Shown: piece by piece, positions 1 through 6,843 of the stretch | Layout: each line of letters opens with the position of its first letter | Numbering within the stretch: position 1 is the first letter of the stretch | Assembly (NCBI GenBank): GCA_031254835.1 | Contig: JAIRTQ010000093.1 | Span: forward strand, 1 to 16,822 | From: Puniceicoccales bacterium | Lineage (GTDB): Bacteria; Verrucomicrobiota; Verrucomicrobiia; Opitutales; JAIRLM01 | DNA length: 16,822 nt | Direction: 5' to 3' | Program-made: the position numbers and the translations under genes | Notes under the pieces: generated by a model | Databases searched by the model: none | What the model saw: only the letters and a program-made list of their open reading frames with translations | Told to the model about the DNA's origin: nothing

Positions 1-421
1 CGAGGAAAAGAAATCGATCGGAAGGCAGACCTGAGGCGGAAAGTGCCGCAATGGAAGCCGACGGTCCCGGGATGGCGTAGACGGACAGGCCCCGGCGGCG
101 GCACTCGCGGACCGCTCGAAAACCGGGATCGCTGATGGCCGGCGTGCCGGCGTCACAGGCGATGGCAACGGTCAAACCGGCAGTCACCCGATCTGCCAGG
201 CCGATAGCGACGTCGCGTTCGTTTTCTTCGCGATAGGAGAGCATTTTTGCGGAAATGGCGAAATGGGCCAGCAATTTTCCCGTCACGCGAGTATCCTCGC
301 AGGCGAGTAGGTCGCAATTGGCCAGCAAATCACGTGCCCGCTGAGAGATGTCCCCCAAATTGCCGATGGGAGTGGCAACCACGTAGAGCCCCGGCGGGAA
401 CTTGCCGGAGTCGTCGCTCAC
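1..421 (-). CDS. rsmI: 16S rRNA (cytidine-2'-O)-methyltransferase RsmI, 3' end outside the window
   Basis: RsmI methylates the 2'-O of C1402 in the decoding centre of 16S rRNA, using S-adenosylmethionine, in the cytoplasm. About 140 N-terminal residues are visible. They hold the family's N-terminal block LYVVATPIGNLGDISQRA (residues 12-29), then CEDTRVTGKLL, SYREENE, the glycine-rich CDAGTPAISDPGF block, and YAIPGPSASIAALSASGLP. The family normally reads SDAGTP where this protein has CDAGTP, a minor variation. The start is GTG at 419-421; its last two bases form part of the TGA stop of the upstream lipoprotein gene (GTGA overlap), so the two are probably translationally coupled. The C-terminal half lies beyond base 1. 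This gene is the distal member of a tight minus-strand run, pgi, lipoprotein, rsmI. Identification is firm; the GTG start is the best-supported choice but unproven. Confidence 0.93.
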   Translation of the reverse strand, partial: MSDDSGKFPPGLYVVATPIGNLGDISQRARDLLANCDLLACEDTRVTGKLLAHFAISAKMLSYREENERDVAIGLADRVTAGLTVAIACDAGTPAISDPGFRAVRECRRRGLSVYAIPGPSASIAALSASGLPSDRFLFL

Positions 422-582
422 GGGCGCGCCTTGGCGGCCGTAAAAGAGGTCCCTTCCCACTTCCCCGGCCGAGCCCAGGGCAGCTGGCTGTCGTCCGGGT
501 TCTGCTCGGCACAGCCGGTCAGGAAAGCCCCACACAGGAGCAGGCTAAGCAGGGAAAATTTTCGAAAAATGCATCGCCTCAC
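418..582 (-). CDS. Small lipoprotein, 54 aa
   Basis: A short open frame between pgi and rsmI encodes 54 residues beginning MRRCIFRKFSLLSLLLCG. The basic n-region (R2, R3, R7, K8), the hydrophobic stretch 9-21 and the lipobox LTGC (residues 21-24) make a clear signal-peptidase-II signal, so Cys24 should be lipidated and the mature peptide about 31 residues. The mature part carries QLPWARPGKWEG, which looks like a conserved surface motif, then a small polar tail ending KARP. The start is GTG at 580-582, preceded by a GGGGAAA purine run. It begins 9 bases after the pgi stop and ends in a GTGA overlap with rsmI, as expected for an operon. I do not recognise a named family; an envelope-anchored peptide is all that can be inferred. 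It is short enough for automatic annotation to miss. Confidence 0.75.
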   Translation of the reverse strand: MRRCIFRKFSLLSLLLCGAFLTGCAEQNPDDSQLPWARPGKWEGTSFTAAKARP

Positions 583-591
583 GGCTTTCCC

Positions 592-2106
592 CTAAGGCTG
601 TGCCCGAAGAAATTCAAGCCATTTGAAGACCATTTCCATCTCTTCCGTTCGCCCCAGCGCCGCCGCTACGGCACTCGCGTTTTTCCCATCCGGCCCCATT
701 CCTGCTCTTTCGAGGAATTTCTCTATGTCCCTGAGCAGCCGTAGGGACCGGTCCGCCGCCCTTTTCCCGGCCTCCACCCCCGGCTGGTCATAGGCGTTCA
801 CGTCGATAAACTCCCCATAAAATCCCACCGCCCGCTCAAAGAGGGCCACCAGCAGTCCCAGGGAGCTGGCATCCACCTGCCGCAGAGTGATGGTAATCGA
901 CGGCCGACCTTCGGCGGCGAGTGCCTCCCGTGTGCCGAGAAAAAATCCCTCCAGGTACTCGCCGGCGCTCTTCTGGGCCGCCGTGGCGCGCAATTCTTGG
1001 CCGCGAAGCACTTCGACAAAGGTCACGAAAAAATTTTTCAGCCCGTCCCGCAGCTGCTGCACGTAGGAGTGCTGGTCCGTGGAGCCCCTATTGCCGTAGA
1101 CGGTGAGCCCCTGATGGACCGTTTCCCCTTTCCGGCTAAGCCGCTTGCCGAGGGACTCCATCGTCAGCTGCTGCAGGTAGGGGGACAGGCCCCGCAGTGC
1201 ATCGCAGTAAGGGAGAACCACCATGTCGGCCGCTCCACGGCCCTCCGTCGCGCCGTACCAGCCGATGGCCAGCTCCAAGGCCGGGTTGTTTTCCGGCCGG
1301 CGGGTGAGCCGGTCCATGGCGGCGGCGCCGGACAAAAACGCGCCGATGTCTATGCCGCAGAGGGCGGCCGGCAGAAGCCCCACCGCAGAACAGACGCTGG
1401 TGCGGCCGCCGACCCAGTCCCACATAGGGAATCGGGCCATCCAGGACTCCTTTTCTGCCCGCCGGTCCAACGCGCTGCCGGCACAGGTGACCGCCACGGC
1501 CCGTTCCGCCAGCGGCAAGTTTTTTGACCGCAGCAGCTCTTCAAATGCGGCCAATCCGTTGCGAGGCTCCGGCGTGGAACCGGACTTCGAGGTCACGACC
1601 AGCAGCGTCCGGCTCAAATTTTCACCGATCGCCCGGAAAATCCGCGCAAAGCCATCCGGATCCGTGTTGTCCAGGAAATGCAGCCCCATGCCGTTCGGCG
1701 GGAGCGCGCCAAGGAGCAGCTGGCTGCCCAGTGCCGATCCGCCGATGCCGATGCAGAGCAGATCCGTGAATGGTCCGGCGGCGGTGCCGATGGCGCCGGA
1801 GCGGACGGCGGCGGCAAAGGACTCGACCTTTTCCCGCGTTTCCACAATTTCTCGCCGCATGTTCTCCTCGGGAGCAAGTTCCGGCGCACGCAGCCAATAG
1901 TGGCCCACGCGCCGCCCCTCCGTGCCATTGGCGATGGCCCCCTGCTCCAATGCTTTCACGGCATCCAGCGCCATCCGGACTCTATCTTTTGTTATCTTGT
2001 TTGGCCGATTGAGCTTACTAAAATCTAGGCCGATTTCCAGCTCTTCGAACCAATGGCAATTTTTTTGAAAATGCTCCCAGTTGCCCACGGCGCAATCGTG
2101 GCCCAT
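592..2106 (-). CDS. pgi: Glucose-6-phosphate isomerase
   Basis: Pgi interconverts glucose 6-phosphate and fructose 6-phosphate in glycolysis and gluconeogenesis, in the cytoplasm. The 504-residue protein has the sugar-isomerase (SIS) double domain. Visible are the phosphate-binding loop IGIGGSALGS (119-128), SKSGSTPE (173-180), WDWVGGRTSVCSAVGLLP (229-246), QQLTMESLGK (312-321, with the conserved Glu317) and GNRGSTDQHSYVQQLRDG (338-355, with the catalytic His346). The C-terminal NAYDQPGVEAGK block supplies the active-site Lys. The TDQHSYVQQLRDG form is the bacterial subtype, not the E. coli/eukaryotic one. The start is ATG at 2106; a GTG at 2088 (residue 7) is an alternative that would begin near the likely conserved NWEHFQ. 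Neither has a clear ribosome-binding site. It is divergent from the outer-membrane protein gene and probably heads the operon with the lipoprotein gene and rsmI. Confidence 0.96.
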   Translation of the reverse strand: MGHDCAVGNWEHFQKNCHWFEELEIGLDFSKLNRPNKITKDRVRMALDAVKALEQGAIANGTEGRRVGHYWLRAPELAPEENMRREIVETREKVESFAAAVRSGAIGTAAGPFTDLLCIGIGGSALGSQLLLGALPPNGMGLHFLDNTDPDGFARIFRAIGENLSRTLLVVTSKSGSTPEPRNGLAAFEELLRSKNLPLAERAVAVTCAGSALDRRAEKESWMARFPMWDWVGGRTSVCSAVGLLPAALCGIDIGAFLSGAAAMDRLTRRPENNPALELAIGWYGATEGRGAADMVVLPYCDALRGLSPYLQQLTMESLGKRLSRKGETVHQGLTVYGNRGSTDQHSYVQQLRDGLKNFFVTFVEVLRGQELRATAAQKSAGEYLEGFFLGTREALAAEGRPSITITLRQVDASSLGLLVALFERAVGFYGEFIDVNAYDQPGVEAGKRAADRSLRLLRDIEKFLERAGMGPDGKNASAVAAALGRTEEMEMVFKWLEFLRAQP

Positions 2107-2113
2107 TTCGCCG

Positions 2114-2140
2114 GCCGGTCAATGGGGCTTTGCGACCGGC
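2114..2140. promoter_or_regulatory. Inverted repeat between divergent pgi and OMP genes
   Basis: GCCGGTC (2114-2120) and GACCGGC (2134-2140) are perfect 7-base inverted arms around a 13-base spacer. The repeat lies just upstream of the pgi start within the 106-base divergent spacer. It could be an operator or a leader hairpin, but a 7-bp GC-rich repeat is not rare by chance in this composition. No convincing -35/-10 pair was found on either side. Confidence 0.2.
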
Positions 2141-2212
2141 ACGAATCAGCTTTTCCGTCGGTACCTTTTCCCATTGCATTTTCCAAATGATCCGTTTCCG
2201 TGCCGCCCGATT

Positions 2213-2983
2213 GTGCGAAAGAATTTTTTTTCTGCGGGACTGCTCGTTGGTGCAGCGCTTCTGCCGGTCGGAGTCTTCGGCTGGGCTTGGGATGCCGCAT
2301 ATAGACATGATGCGGAAGCCGTTGGCGTAGGCAGCAAATATGGCCATGGGAAGGAGGAAATTTCGCTGGCCGCCTCCGAGAAAATCGGAAATGGCACCCT
2401 CTCCTTTGGTTTGGAAGGCCGGATCTTGGACGACTCGTCCGCCGTCAATCGGGTCGCCGCACACGTGGACTGCGCCTGGGACGTCGCAGAGAATTGGCAC
2501 CTCTCGGTCGGCTACCAGCCCATGCGCTATTTCCGCTGTCCGGTGGGGATAAAAATGCAGGGCAATGAGGTGCACGCTAGCCTTTGCCGGAGAAACGGGC
2601 TTTCGCTGAATGGTGAAGTTTCTTATAATTTTGATGAAGAGGATTTTGGACTTTATTTTTCCGCAACACGGTCCGCCGGTCTGGCGTCCATCGGTCTGGA
2701 CTGTTTCAGCATCCGCAGTGTATTTTCCTTCGGCTATGACCACTGCGCCAAGCCTGGCGGCGTGCCTGATTTCTTCCAAAAAAACGCTCCCGGAGACCGC
2801 TGCGGATTTTTTTACTACGGCGTAGATGGGGACCTGGTCTACAAGCTGCCATCGCTGCCCGGCAGTCTGTTCGTCGGCTGCCGCTATGCGGGCAATTCCG
2901 CGTCGAGAAGTAACTGGAACAATGCGCTTGGGAATCACCGCAATCTGCTCTGGGCGGTACTAGGGGGCGCATTGCAATTCTAG
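2213..2983 (+). CDS. Exported outer-membrane beta-barrel-like protein
   Basis: The frame is open from 2081, but the protein most likely starts at GTG 2213. That start gives a classical signal peptide: R2, K3, a hydrophobic core AGLLVGAALLPVGVFG, and cleavage after FGWA near residue 25. The upstream frame would overlap pgi and lacks meaning. The mature part of about 231 residues consists of alternating polar/hydrophobic strands rich in aromatic residues and glycine (for example GTLSFGLEGRIL, WHLSVGYQPM, LSLNGEVSYNF, GLYFSATRS, IRSVFSFGYDH, GSLFVGCRYAG). It ends WAVLGGALQF, with the C-terminal phenylalanine typical of BAM-assembled barrels. I see no named porin or OmpA domain. It begins the plus-strand envelope group and is followed by an LPS-transport-like gene. 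The exported beta-barrel nature is fairly convincing; the function is unknown. Confidence 0.7.
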   Translation: MRKNFFSAGLLVGAALLPVGVFGWAWDAAYRHDAEAVGVGSKYGHGKEEISLAASEKIGNGTLSFGLEGRILDDSSAVNRVAAHVDCAWDVAENWHLSVGYQPMRYFRCPVGIKMQGNEVHASLCRRNGLSLNGEVSYNFDEEDFGLYFSATRSAGLASIGLDCFSIRSVFSFGYDHCAKPGGVPDFFQKNAPGDRCGFFYYGVDGDLVYKLPSLPGSLFVGCRYAGNSASRSNWNNALGNHRNLLWAVLGGALQF

Positions 2984-3014
2984 CCGACTAGGCGGACTTT
3001 GGCGTCCAATTGCC

Positions 3015-3105
3015 GTGCTTCCTGGCATCCACTCGAGCTGTAGTGCCGTCCCAGACGGCCGAAATTCATTCCGCAGTGACAGTCGGGCCTTTCTCGGTGA
3101 TTGGC
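3015..3105 (+). pseudogene. Decayed N-terminal fragment resembling LpxA (UDP-GlcNAc acyltransferase)
   Basis: From GTG 3015 one frame reads MLPGIHS. After one extra base near 3036 the next frame (from 3037) continues AVVPSQTAEIHSAVTVGPF and then SVIG. Joined, this closely matches the first left-handed-helix coils of LpxA, whose usual start is IHPTAxVxxxAxIGxxVxIGPFxVIG. After VIG (3105) neither frame resembles LpxA again, and the frame closes with TGA near 3185 inside the next gene. I read it as the frameshifted 5' remnant of an lpxA-like hexapeptide-repeat acyltransferase gene, lost by deletion just upstream of an LPS-transport-like gene. The match is only about 28 residues and was made from memory of the family, so chance resemblance remains possible. 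Confidence 0.45.
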
Positions 3106-3143
3106 ATTGCGCCTTTGGCCATTTTTTGCGGAATGGTCAGCTC

Positions 3144-4031
3144 ATGCGCTGGCCGTGGACATTTATTTTTCTTTGCTCAGTCCTGACCGTTCCCGTCCAC
3201 GCCGACGAAAGGTCCGCCAGTCCATTCCCAAAAACCGCACAATTCTCTTTTTCTTGGCCAACCTCTAATGGCGAAAAGAATTGGGATGCAACGGGTAATT
3301 ATTCAGAGCCGGCCCTGCAAAATCGCCTGCCGCAGCTACAAAATCTCTACATTCGTATTTTTGATCGAAGTGCGGGCGAAATTCCGCTGTTAGTCGTTGA
3401 AAGCCCGGTCGCTCAGTATGATAACACAAATAACCAGTTTGCCGGCGCGGACTTTATTCACGTGCGGGGAAATCTTTTCACGGCCGTAGGAGGCCAGTGG
3501 ACCTTTTCCGGCGACGAGCGATGTCTTGTGCTAGACGGTGCCGTGCAGGTGTTTCTGGAAATTGATGGCGACACGAGCTTGGAAAATGCACTGGCGGAGG
3601 GAGGGCGTACGGCAATCGGGTGTCAGCACTTACAGATCATTGCCAGCGACTACTTTCTTACCCTGCACTTTTCCCGGGACGTTTCCCTCCGATCTAGCGA
3701 ACTCTCCCTCGATAGTGATGAACTTGTCCTGGAAATTGCCCGTGAGGAGCCCATGCGAATTTTGGACCAGGAATTTGCCGGCGAAGCGATCCGTTCCCTT
3801 CGGGCCGCCGGCGCCGTTCACGTCGAATGGCCCACGCGCTCGGCCATGGCAGATGGTGCGCAAATTTTTCCAGGAGAGGGAGTCATTTTTCTTTCCGGGA
3901 ATGTTAGCGTACTGGAGGAAAAGGGCCAAATTCAGTGCCAGGAACTCCTATTCCGGAGCGATCGCTATCACGTGGCGGCCGAAAAAGGTACCGGCCGGTG
4001 GCAAGATTTGCAATTTTCGAGCGCCAATTGA
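3144..4031 (+). CDS. Exported OstA-like protein related to LptA/LptC (LPS transport)
   Basis: The chosen ATG at 3144 yields a clean signal peptide MRWPWTFIFLCSVLTVPVHA, cleaved before DERSAS. The frame is open from 3015, but that upstream part overlaps the lpxA-like remnant and has no signal features. The 295-residue product is beta-rich. Its C-terminal part (about residues 230-285: MADGAQIFPGEGVIFLSGNV, then VLEEKGQIQCQELLF) has the pattern of the OstA/LptA fold, in which lipid A chains slide along a beta-jellyroll bridge across the periplasm. An earlier stretch (about 90-140: YDNTNNQFAGADFIHVRGNL, then WTFSGDERCLVLDG) looks like a second, LptC-like unit. Its stop directly abuts the start of the CPBP gene, implying coupling. 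A role in LPS transport to the outer membrane is inferred from the fold pattern; it may be a lineage-specific relative rather than the true LptA. Confidence 0.55.
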   Translation: MRWPWTFIFLCSVLTVPVHADERSASPFPKTAQFSFSWPTSNGEKNWDATGNYSEPALQNRLPQLQNLYIRIFDRSAGEIPLLVVESPVAQYDNTNNQFAGADFIHVRGNLFTAVGGQWTFSGDERCLVLDGAVQVFLEIDGDTSLENALAEGGRTAIGCQHLQIIASDYFLTLHFSRDVSLRSSELSLDSDELVLEIAREEPMRILDQEFAGEAIRSLRAAGAVHVEWPTRSAMADGAQIFPGEGVIFLSGNVSVLEEKGQIQCQELLFRSDRYHVAAEKGTGRWQDLQFSSAN

Positions 4032-4832
4032 ATGGATTCGCAGCAGCTCAAGATCTTCCTAATCATGGCTCCTCAGCTCCTTGTGGGCACTTGCCTACTG
4101 CTCTGTCGACGGTCAGCGGCGTCTCCGCAAGTCCAGGAGCCGCGCTGGATGGGGACCTGCTGGGATGCGATCGCCTTTTTTTCCGTAGCGTTGATTTTTC
4201 TCTTCGTTTTACCGGATTTAGCCTATTCGCTTTCGCCCGAGAGTGAGCACATCTCCTATCTGTGCAGCTTTTTAGGCACCTGCTCCTATGCACTTTTTTT
4301 GCCACGGCTCCTGCGGAGCAACGCATTTTCTTTTTCCTGCGGCCTTTCGCCGGCACAGCTTTCGCTTGGCCGGGCTCTCCTGCGGGGAGCGCTCCACTAT
4401 CTGCGGGCCGCTCCACTTCTGTTCTTGGCCGATATTCTCTGGCTATACCTCCTGAGTGTCCTTTGCGCCACGGGTTTGCCCCTGTCGCTGGAACCGCAGG
4501 AGCTCCTCTGGGAATTGGAAAATGCCTCGCCGCTGATGCTGGCCATCATTATCCCCATCACCTGCGCCGTTGCGCCCTTTGTTGAGGAAGTACTGTTTCG
4601 CGGCGGAGTCCACCGTTGTCTGAAGTTTTTCTGGGGGAAATGGCCCGCCGCACTGCTCTCCTCCCTGCTATTTGCCGCGCTCCACGGCAATTGGGCCGCT
4701 TCCTTTCCTCTCTTCGTACTCAGCCTACTGCTTGTTCGCGTCTATGAGCTGGAAGGTCGGCTATTTCCCTGCGTCTGCCTACACGGACTGTTCAACCTCA
4801 ATGGCGTTCTGCTGACATTCGCAAGCCGCTAA
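4032..4832 (+). CDS. CPBP-family intramembrane glutamic endopeptidase (CAAX protease/Abi type)
   Basis: This is a polytopic inner-membrane protein of 266 residues with about seven or eight hydrophobic segments. It carries the three motifs of the CPBP (Rce1/Abi) family: EEVLFRG at 185-191 (the catalytic Glu pair and Arg190), FAALHGN at 214-220 (His218), and HGLFNLNG at 251-258 (His251 and Asn255). Known members are glutamate-dependent intramembrane peptidases. In bacteria they process bacteriocins or signalling peptides, or have unknown substrates. The ATG at 4032 follows the TGA of the preceding gene with no spacer and no Shine-Dalgarno sequence, so translation is probably coupled to it. All motif residues are present, so it should be active. 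The link to the LptA/LptC-like partner suggests an envelope role, but the substrate cannot be deduced. Confidence 0.88.
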   Translation: MDSQQLKIFLIMAPQLLVGTCLLLCRRSAASPQVQEPRWMGTCWDAIAFFSVALIFLFVLPDLAYSLSPESEHISYLCSFLGTCSYALFLPRLLRSNAFSFSCGLSPAQLSLGRALLRGALHYLRAAPLLFLADILWLYLLSVLCATGLPLSLEPQELLWELENASPLMLAIIIPITCAVAPFVEEVLFRGGVHRCLKFFWGKWPAALLSSLLFAALHGNWAASFPLFVLSLLLVRVYELEGRLFPCVCLHGLFNLNGVLLTFASR

Positions 4833-4909
4833 ATGGTATCACCACCGGAGCGAATTCACAATTTTAGCATTGCAGAGAAAAGTTTGTCGGAGATTCCCGT
4901 TTAGGAACC

Positions 4910-5968
4910 GTGCGGTGGCATAAGTCTTTTGCCCTGAATCTTGTTCTCCTACTGCCTCCTTGTTTTTTCGCCTGGGCCGATCCGGTCCCGCCGGTTTCGA
5001 TTCTAGTTCCTGTCTACAACGGCGAATGTACTCTCGCCACCGCCATGGATAGCGCCATCGTGCAAACTTTGCGGGACATCGAAATCGTTTGCGTCGACGA
5101 CGGATCTACGGACGGCAGCCGAAAAATTCTGGAACGCTATGCGGCCAATGACACACGCATAGTTTTGCTAATCAACGAGAAGAACAGAGGTACGCTACAG
5201 GCCCGCTTGCGGGCCCTGCTCGCCTCCCGCGGGGACTACATTCTTTGGCTGGACTGCGACGACGAACTGGTGCCGGAAATCGCGGACCGGGCCTACGGTA
5301 CAGCGAAAGATCTCGATGCCGATGTAGTTCTGTTTCCTCTGGAAAAAATTTTGCCGGACGGGACCTTGGAATCGCCCGTAGGCTGGATGCTGCAAGTGGC
5401 GCCATTTTCCGGCACGCGGAACGGCGACGAACTCATACAGCTGCTGGCGGAGGGAAGAATCACCTGGAACCTTTGGAACAAGCTCTGGCGCGGCACCATT
5501 TCCCGCGCCGTGGCGCAGGAATTGGAACCATTCGCCGTCGATCGGCACATACTTATTGCCGAGGATCTGCTCTTTTTTTGGAAAGTCGCCAAAGCTTCCT
5601 CCAGCTACGCCCTATGCCCCATGGTAGGCTATCGCTATTTCACGGAGAGAAATTCGACTGCCACAAAGCTGGCAAATTTAGCCTTCAATCGCCAATTTGC
5701 ATCCGATGTAACTGCTGTGACCGGAAAGATTTTGGGGGATGAATCCGATCCGGCCATGCGATGGAAGGCGGAACTCGTCCTGCGCCGAGGCGAAAAAGAC
5801 GTGCTGGACCACATCGTCGCACTGCCGATCGACGAGGGACTTAGTGCATTTTCGGAGTACCTGTCCGTTTTTCCGCCATCCCAAAGAGAGGAGGTGCGCA
5901 ACGATATGAAATTGGCCCATCCAAAGTGGTACGCCAGAACGGCCACCATCGCCACCGAATTGCCCTAA
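4910..5968 (+). CDS. Family 2 glycosyltransferase with an N-terminal signal peptide (copy 1)
   Basis: The GT-A fold is clear: VSILVPVYNGE (29-39), IEIVCVDDGSTDGS (57-70, nucleotide-binding Asp pair), NRGTLQARLRAL (92-103), the metal-binding WLDCDDE (113-119), and a later AEDLLFFW with the Glu-Asp pair at 218-219. GT2 enzymes move sugars from nucleotide donors and normally work in the cytosol. Here residues 1-23 (MRWHKSFALNLVLLLPPCFF followed by AWA) form a standard Sec signal peptide with an AWA cleavage site before DPVPP. The GTG start at 4910 is preceded by TAGGA; no other start fits. The C-terminal third (FPPSQREEVRNDMKLAHPKW) resembles the paralogue at 11135. It stands 77 bases after the CPBP gene. 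The acceptor and sugar are unknown. Either the segment anchors the enzyme to the membrane or the protein is exported. Confidence 0.85.
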   Translation: MRWHKSFALNLVLLLPPCFFAWADPVPPVSILVPVYNGECTLATAMDSAIVQTLRDIEIVCVDDGSTDGSRKILERYAANDTRIVLLINEKNRGTLQARLRALLASRGDYILWLDCDDELVPEIADRAYGTAKDLDADVVLFPLEKILPDGTLESPVGWMLQVAPFSGTRNGDELIQLLAEGRITWNLWNKLWRGTISRAVAQELEPFAVDRHILIAEDLLFFWKVAKASSSYALCPMVGYRYFTERNSTATKLANLAFNRQFASDVTAVTGKILGDESDPAMRWKAELVLRRGEKDVLDHIVALPIDEGLSAFSEYLSVFPPSQREEVRNDMKLAHPKWYARTATIATELP

Positions 5969-6009
5969 ACTTTTTCGGCCGTACAAAATCTCCATTCCCT
6001 GGACGATTT

Positions 6010-6040
6010 GACGCGTGGAGTAAAAAAAACTCTCCGCGTC
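6010..6040. terminator. Hairpin between convergent genes, possible bidirectional terminator
   Basis: The 12-base arms GACGCGTGGAGT (6010-6021) and ACTCTCCGCGTC (6029-6040) pair with one mismatch and one G-U around a loop of seven A residues. The hairpin lies 42 bases after the GT2 stop and 13 bases beyond the stop of the minus-strand gene. It sits where a shared terminator would be expected, but no U-tract follows the stem on either strand, so intrinsic termination is uncertain. Confidence 0.4.
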
Positions 6041-6052
6041 ACCGGCCGCACC

Positions 6053-6532
6053 CTATTCGCACGAAATGAAGCGCGCGAGGGCATCGCGGAGCTGCTCGCT
6101 GGTGGCGTCAGTTGCTTTTGCGTCGCGCACATTTATCGCTTCCACGAAAGCCACGGTTCGCTCTTCCAGTTGCGGAATTATGTTATACTTTTTCAAAAAA
6201 TTGGCCCATCGATTTTTTTCAGGCTTTCCTCCGGAAAATGTGAAGCAGTCCTGCGAAAGGGGGACTTTTGCCTTTTCGCAGGCGGCCTTGAGAACGCAGC
6301 GAATTCGTTTAAGGGCTTCATGCGCAGAAACGTCGTCCAATTGTGGCAATGTCTGATAGCGGTCAGTTTTTTTATCATATGAAGAACGCAAAACAAAATT
6401 GACTGCCGTAATGTAAACTTGATTACTGTCGGGGCCATGAGTAATGGGTAGCATGGGATTTTTAATCCCAACACCTTTAAAAAGAAGATTGCATTCATCG
6501 GCTATTACGGCGGCAAGTACGAAGTAGAGCAT
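6053..6532 (-). CDS. Hypothetical protein, 159 aa, AT-rich cassette
   Basis: The product is not recognised. Its short hydrophobic N terminus (MLYFVLAAVIA) lacks a basic n-region, so a signal peptide is doubtful. The rest is soluble and charged, with amphipathic helix-like stretches (AHEALKRIRCVLKAACEKAK and, at the C terminus, DATSEQLRDALARF) and four cysteines. The ATG at 6532 is the only usable start: an in-frame TGA lies about 36 bases upstream. It starts 11 bases after the stop of the small membrane-protein gene, so the two are probably co-transcribed. Local base composition is unlike the neighbours (19 G+C in bases 6361-6420), which suggests acquisition or relaxed constraint. The opposite strand is also open for 124 codons, but its product looks random. 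Real gene likely; function unknown. Confidence 0.6.
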   Translation of the reverse strand: MLYFVLAAVIADECNLLFKGVGIKNPMLPITHGPDSNQVYITAVNFVLRSSYDKKTDRYQTLPQLDDVSAHEALKRIRCVLKAACEKAKVPLSQDCFTFSGGKPEKNRWANFLKKYNIIPQLEERTVAFVEAINVRDAKATDATSEQLRDALARFISCE

Positions 6533-6543
6533 CTTGGGAGTGT

Positions 6544-6843
6544 CTATTTTTTCAGCGTGAGTCCTTCATAGACGGCCAGTGTTTGCAAGCGCACCACAGC
6601 AGGATCGCTTAACCGTTGAGTTTCCCTAAAGGCGTAGAAAAATTTTTTCATGGAAAAGCGGTACAGCAAATAGGATGCTAGCGTAAAAGTACCTAGAGTG
6701 CAAACCGAACCGAGGACGAGCCAAAAAAGGTCCATCCTACTTCGCCCTCCTCCGTGCAACTTAAGGGCAGACTCTGCCTTCAATGCCACTTTAGTTTCGT
6801 TCTCATTGTATCCGGATAGGGCACTAATAACCCAACGAGCCAT
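6544..6843 (-). CDS. Small single-pass membrane protein with two possible starts (99 or 63 aa)
   Basis: The product has one strong transmembrane segment (MDLFWLVLGSVCTLGTFTLA, then SYLLYRF) followed by a basic, helical tail (MKKFFYAFRETQRL onward) that should lie in the cytoplasm or in a partner's reach. Two starts are supported. ATG 6843 has GAGGAG at 6852-6857 with an 8-base spacer and gives 99 residues with a soluble 36-residue N terminus. ATG 6735 has GGAGGAGG at 6746-6753 with a 10-base spacer and gives a 63-residue protein beginning at the membrane segment. Such strong ribosome-binding sites are otherwise rare in this window. It leads the AT-rich pair with the 159-aa gene. No family is recognised; holin-like, toxin-like and accessory-membrane roles are all only guesses. 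Confidence 0.6.
   Translation of the reverse strand: MARWVISALSGYNENETKVALKAESALKLHGGGRSRMDLFWLVLGSVCTLGTFTLASYLLYRFSMKKFFYAFRETQRLSDPAVVRLQTLAVYEGLTLKK

Noticed and set aside
1223..1900. Plus-strand open frame of 225 codons opposite pgi
   Set aside because: Ser/Arg/Pro-rich product typical of a GC-rich antisense frame; the opposite strand is unmistakably pgi.
2018..2938. Minus-strand open frame of 306 codons across the OMP gene
   Set aside because: It is antisense to a gene with a clear signal peptide and barrel pattern and overlaps the pgi start in another frame; its product has no coherent features.
6008..6382. Plus-strand open frame of 124 codons opposite the 159-aa hypothetical gene
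   Set aside because: It begins in the hairpin and has no ribosome-binding site; the minus frame is longer, in tandem with a neighbour, and has more protein-like helices.
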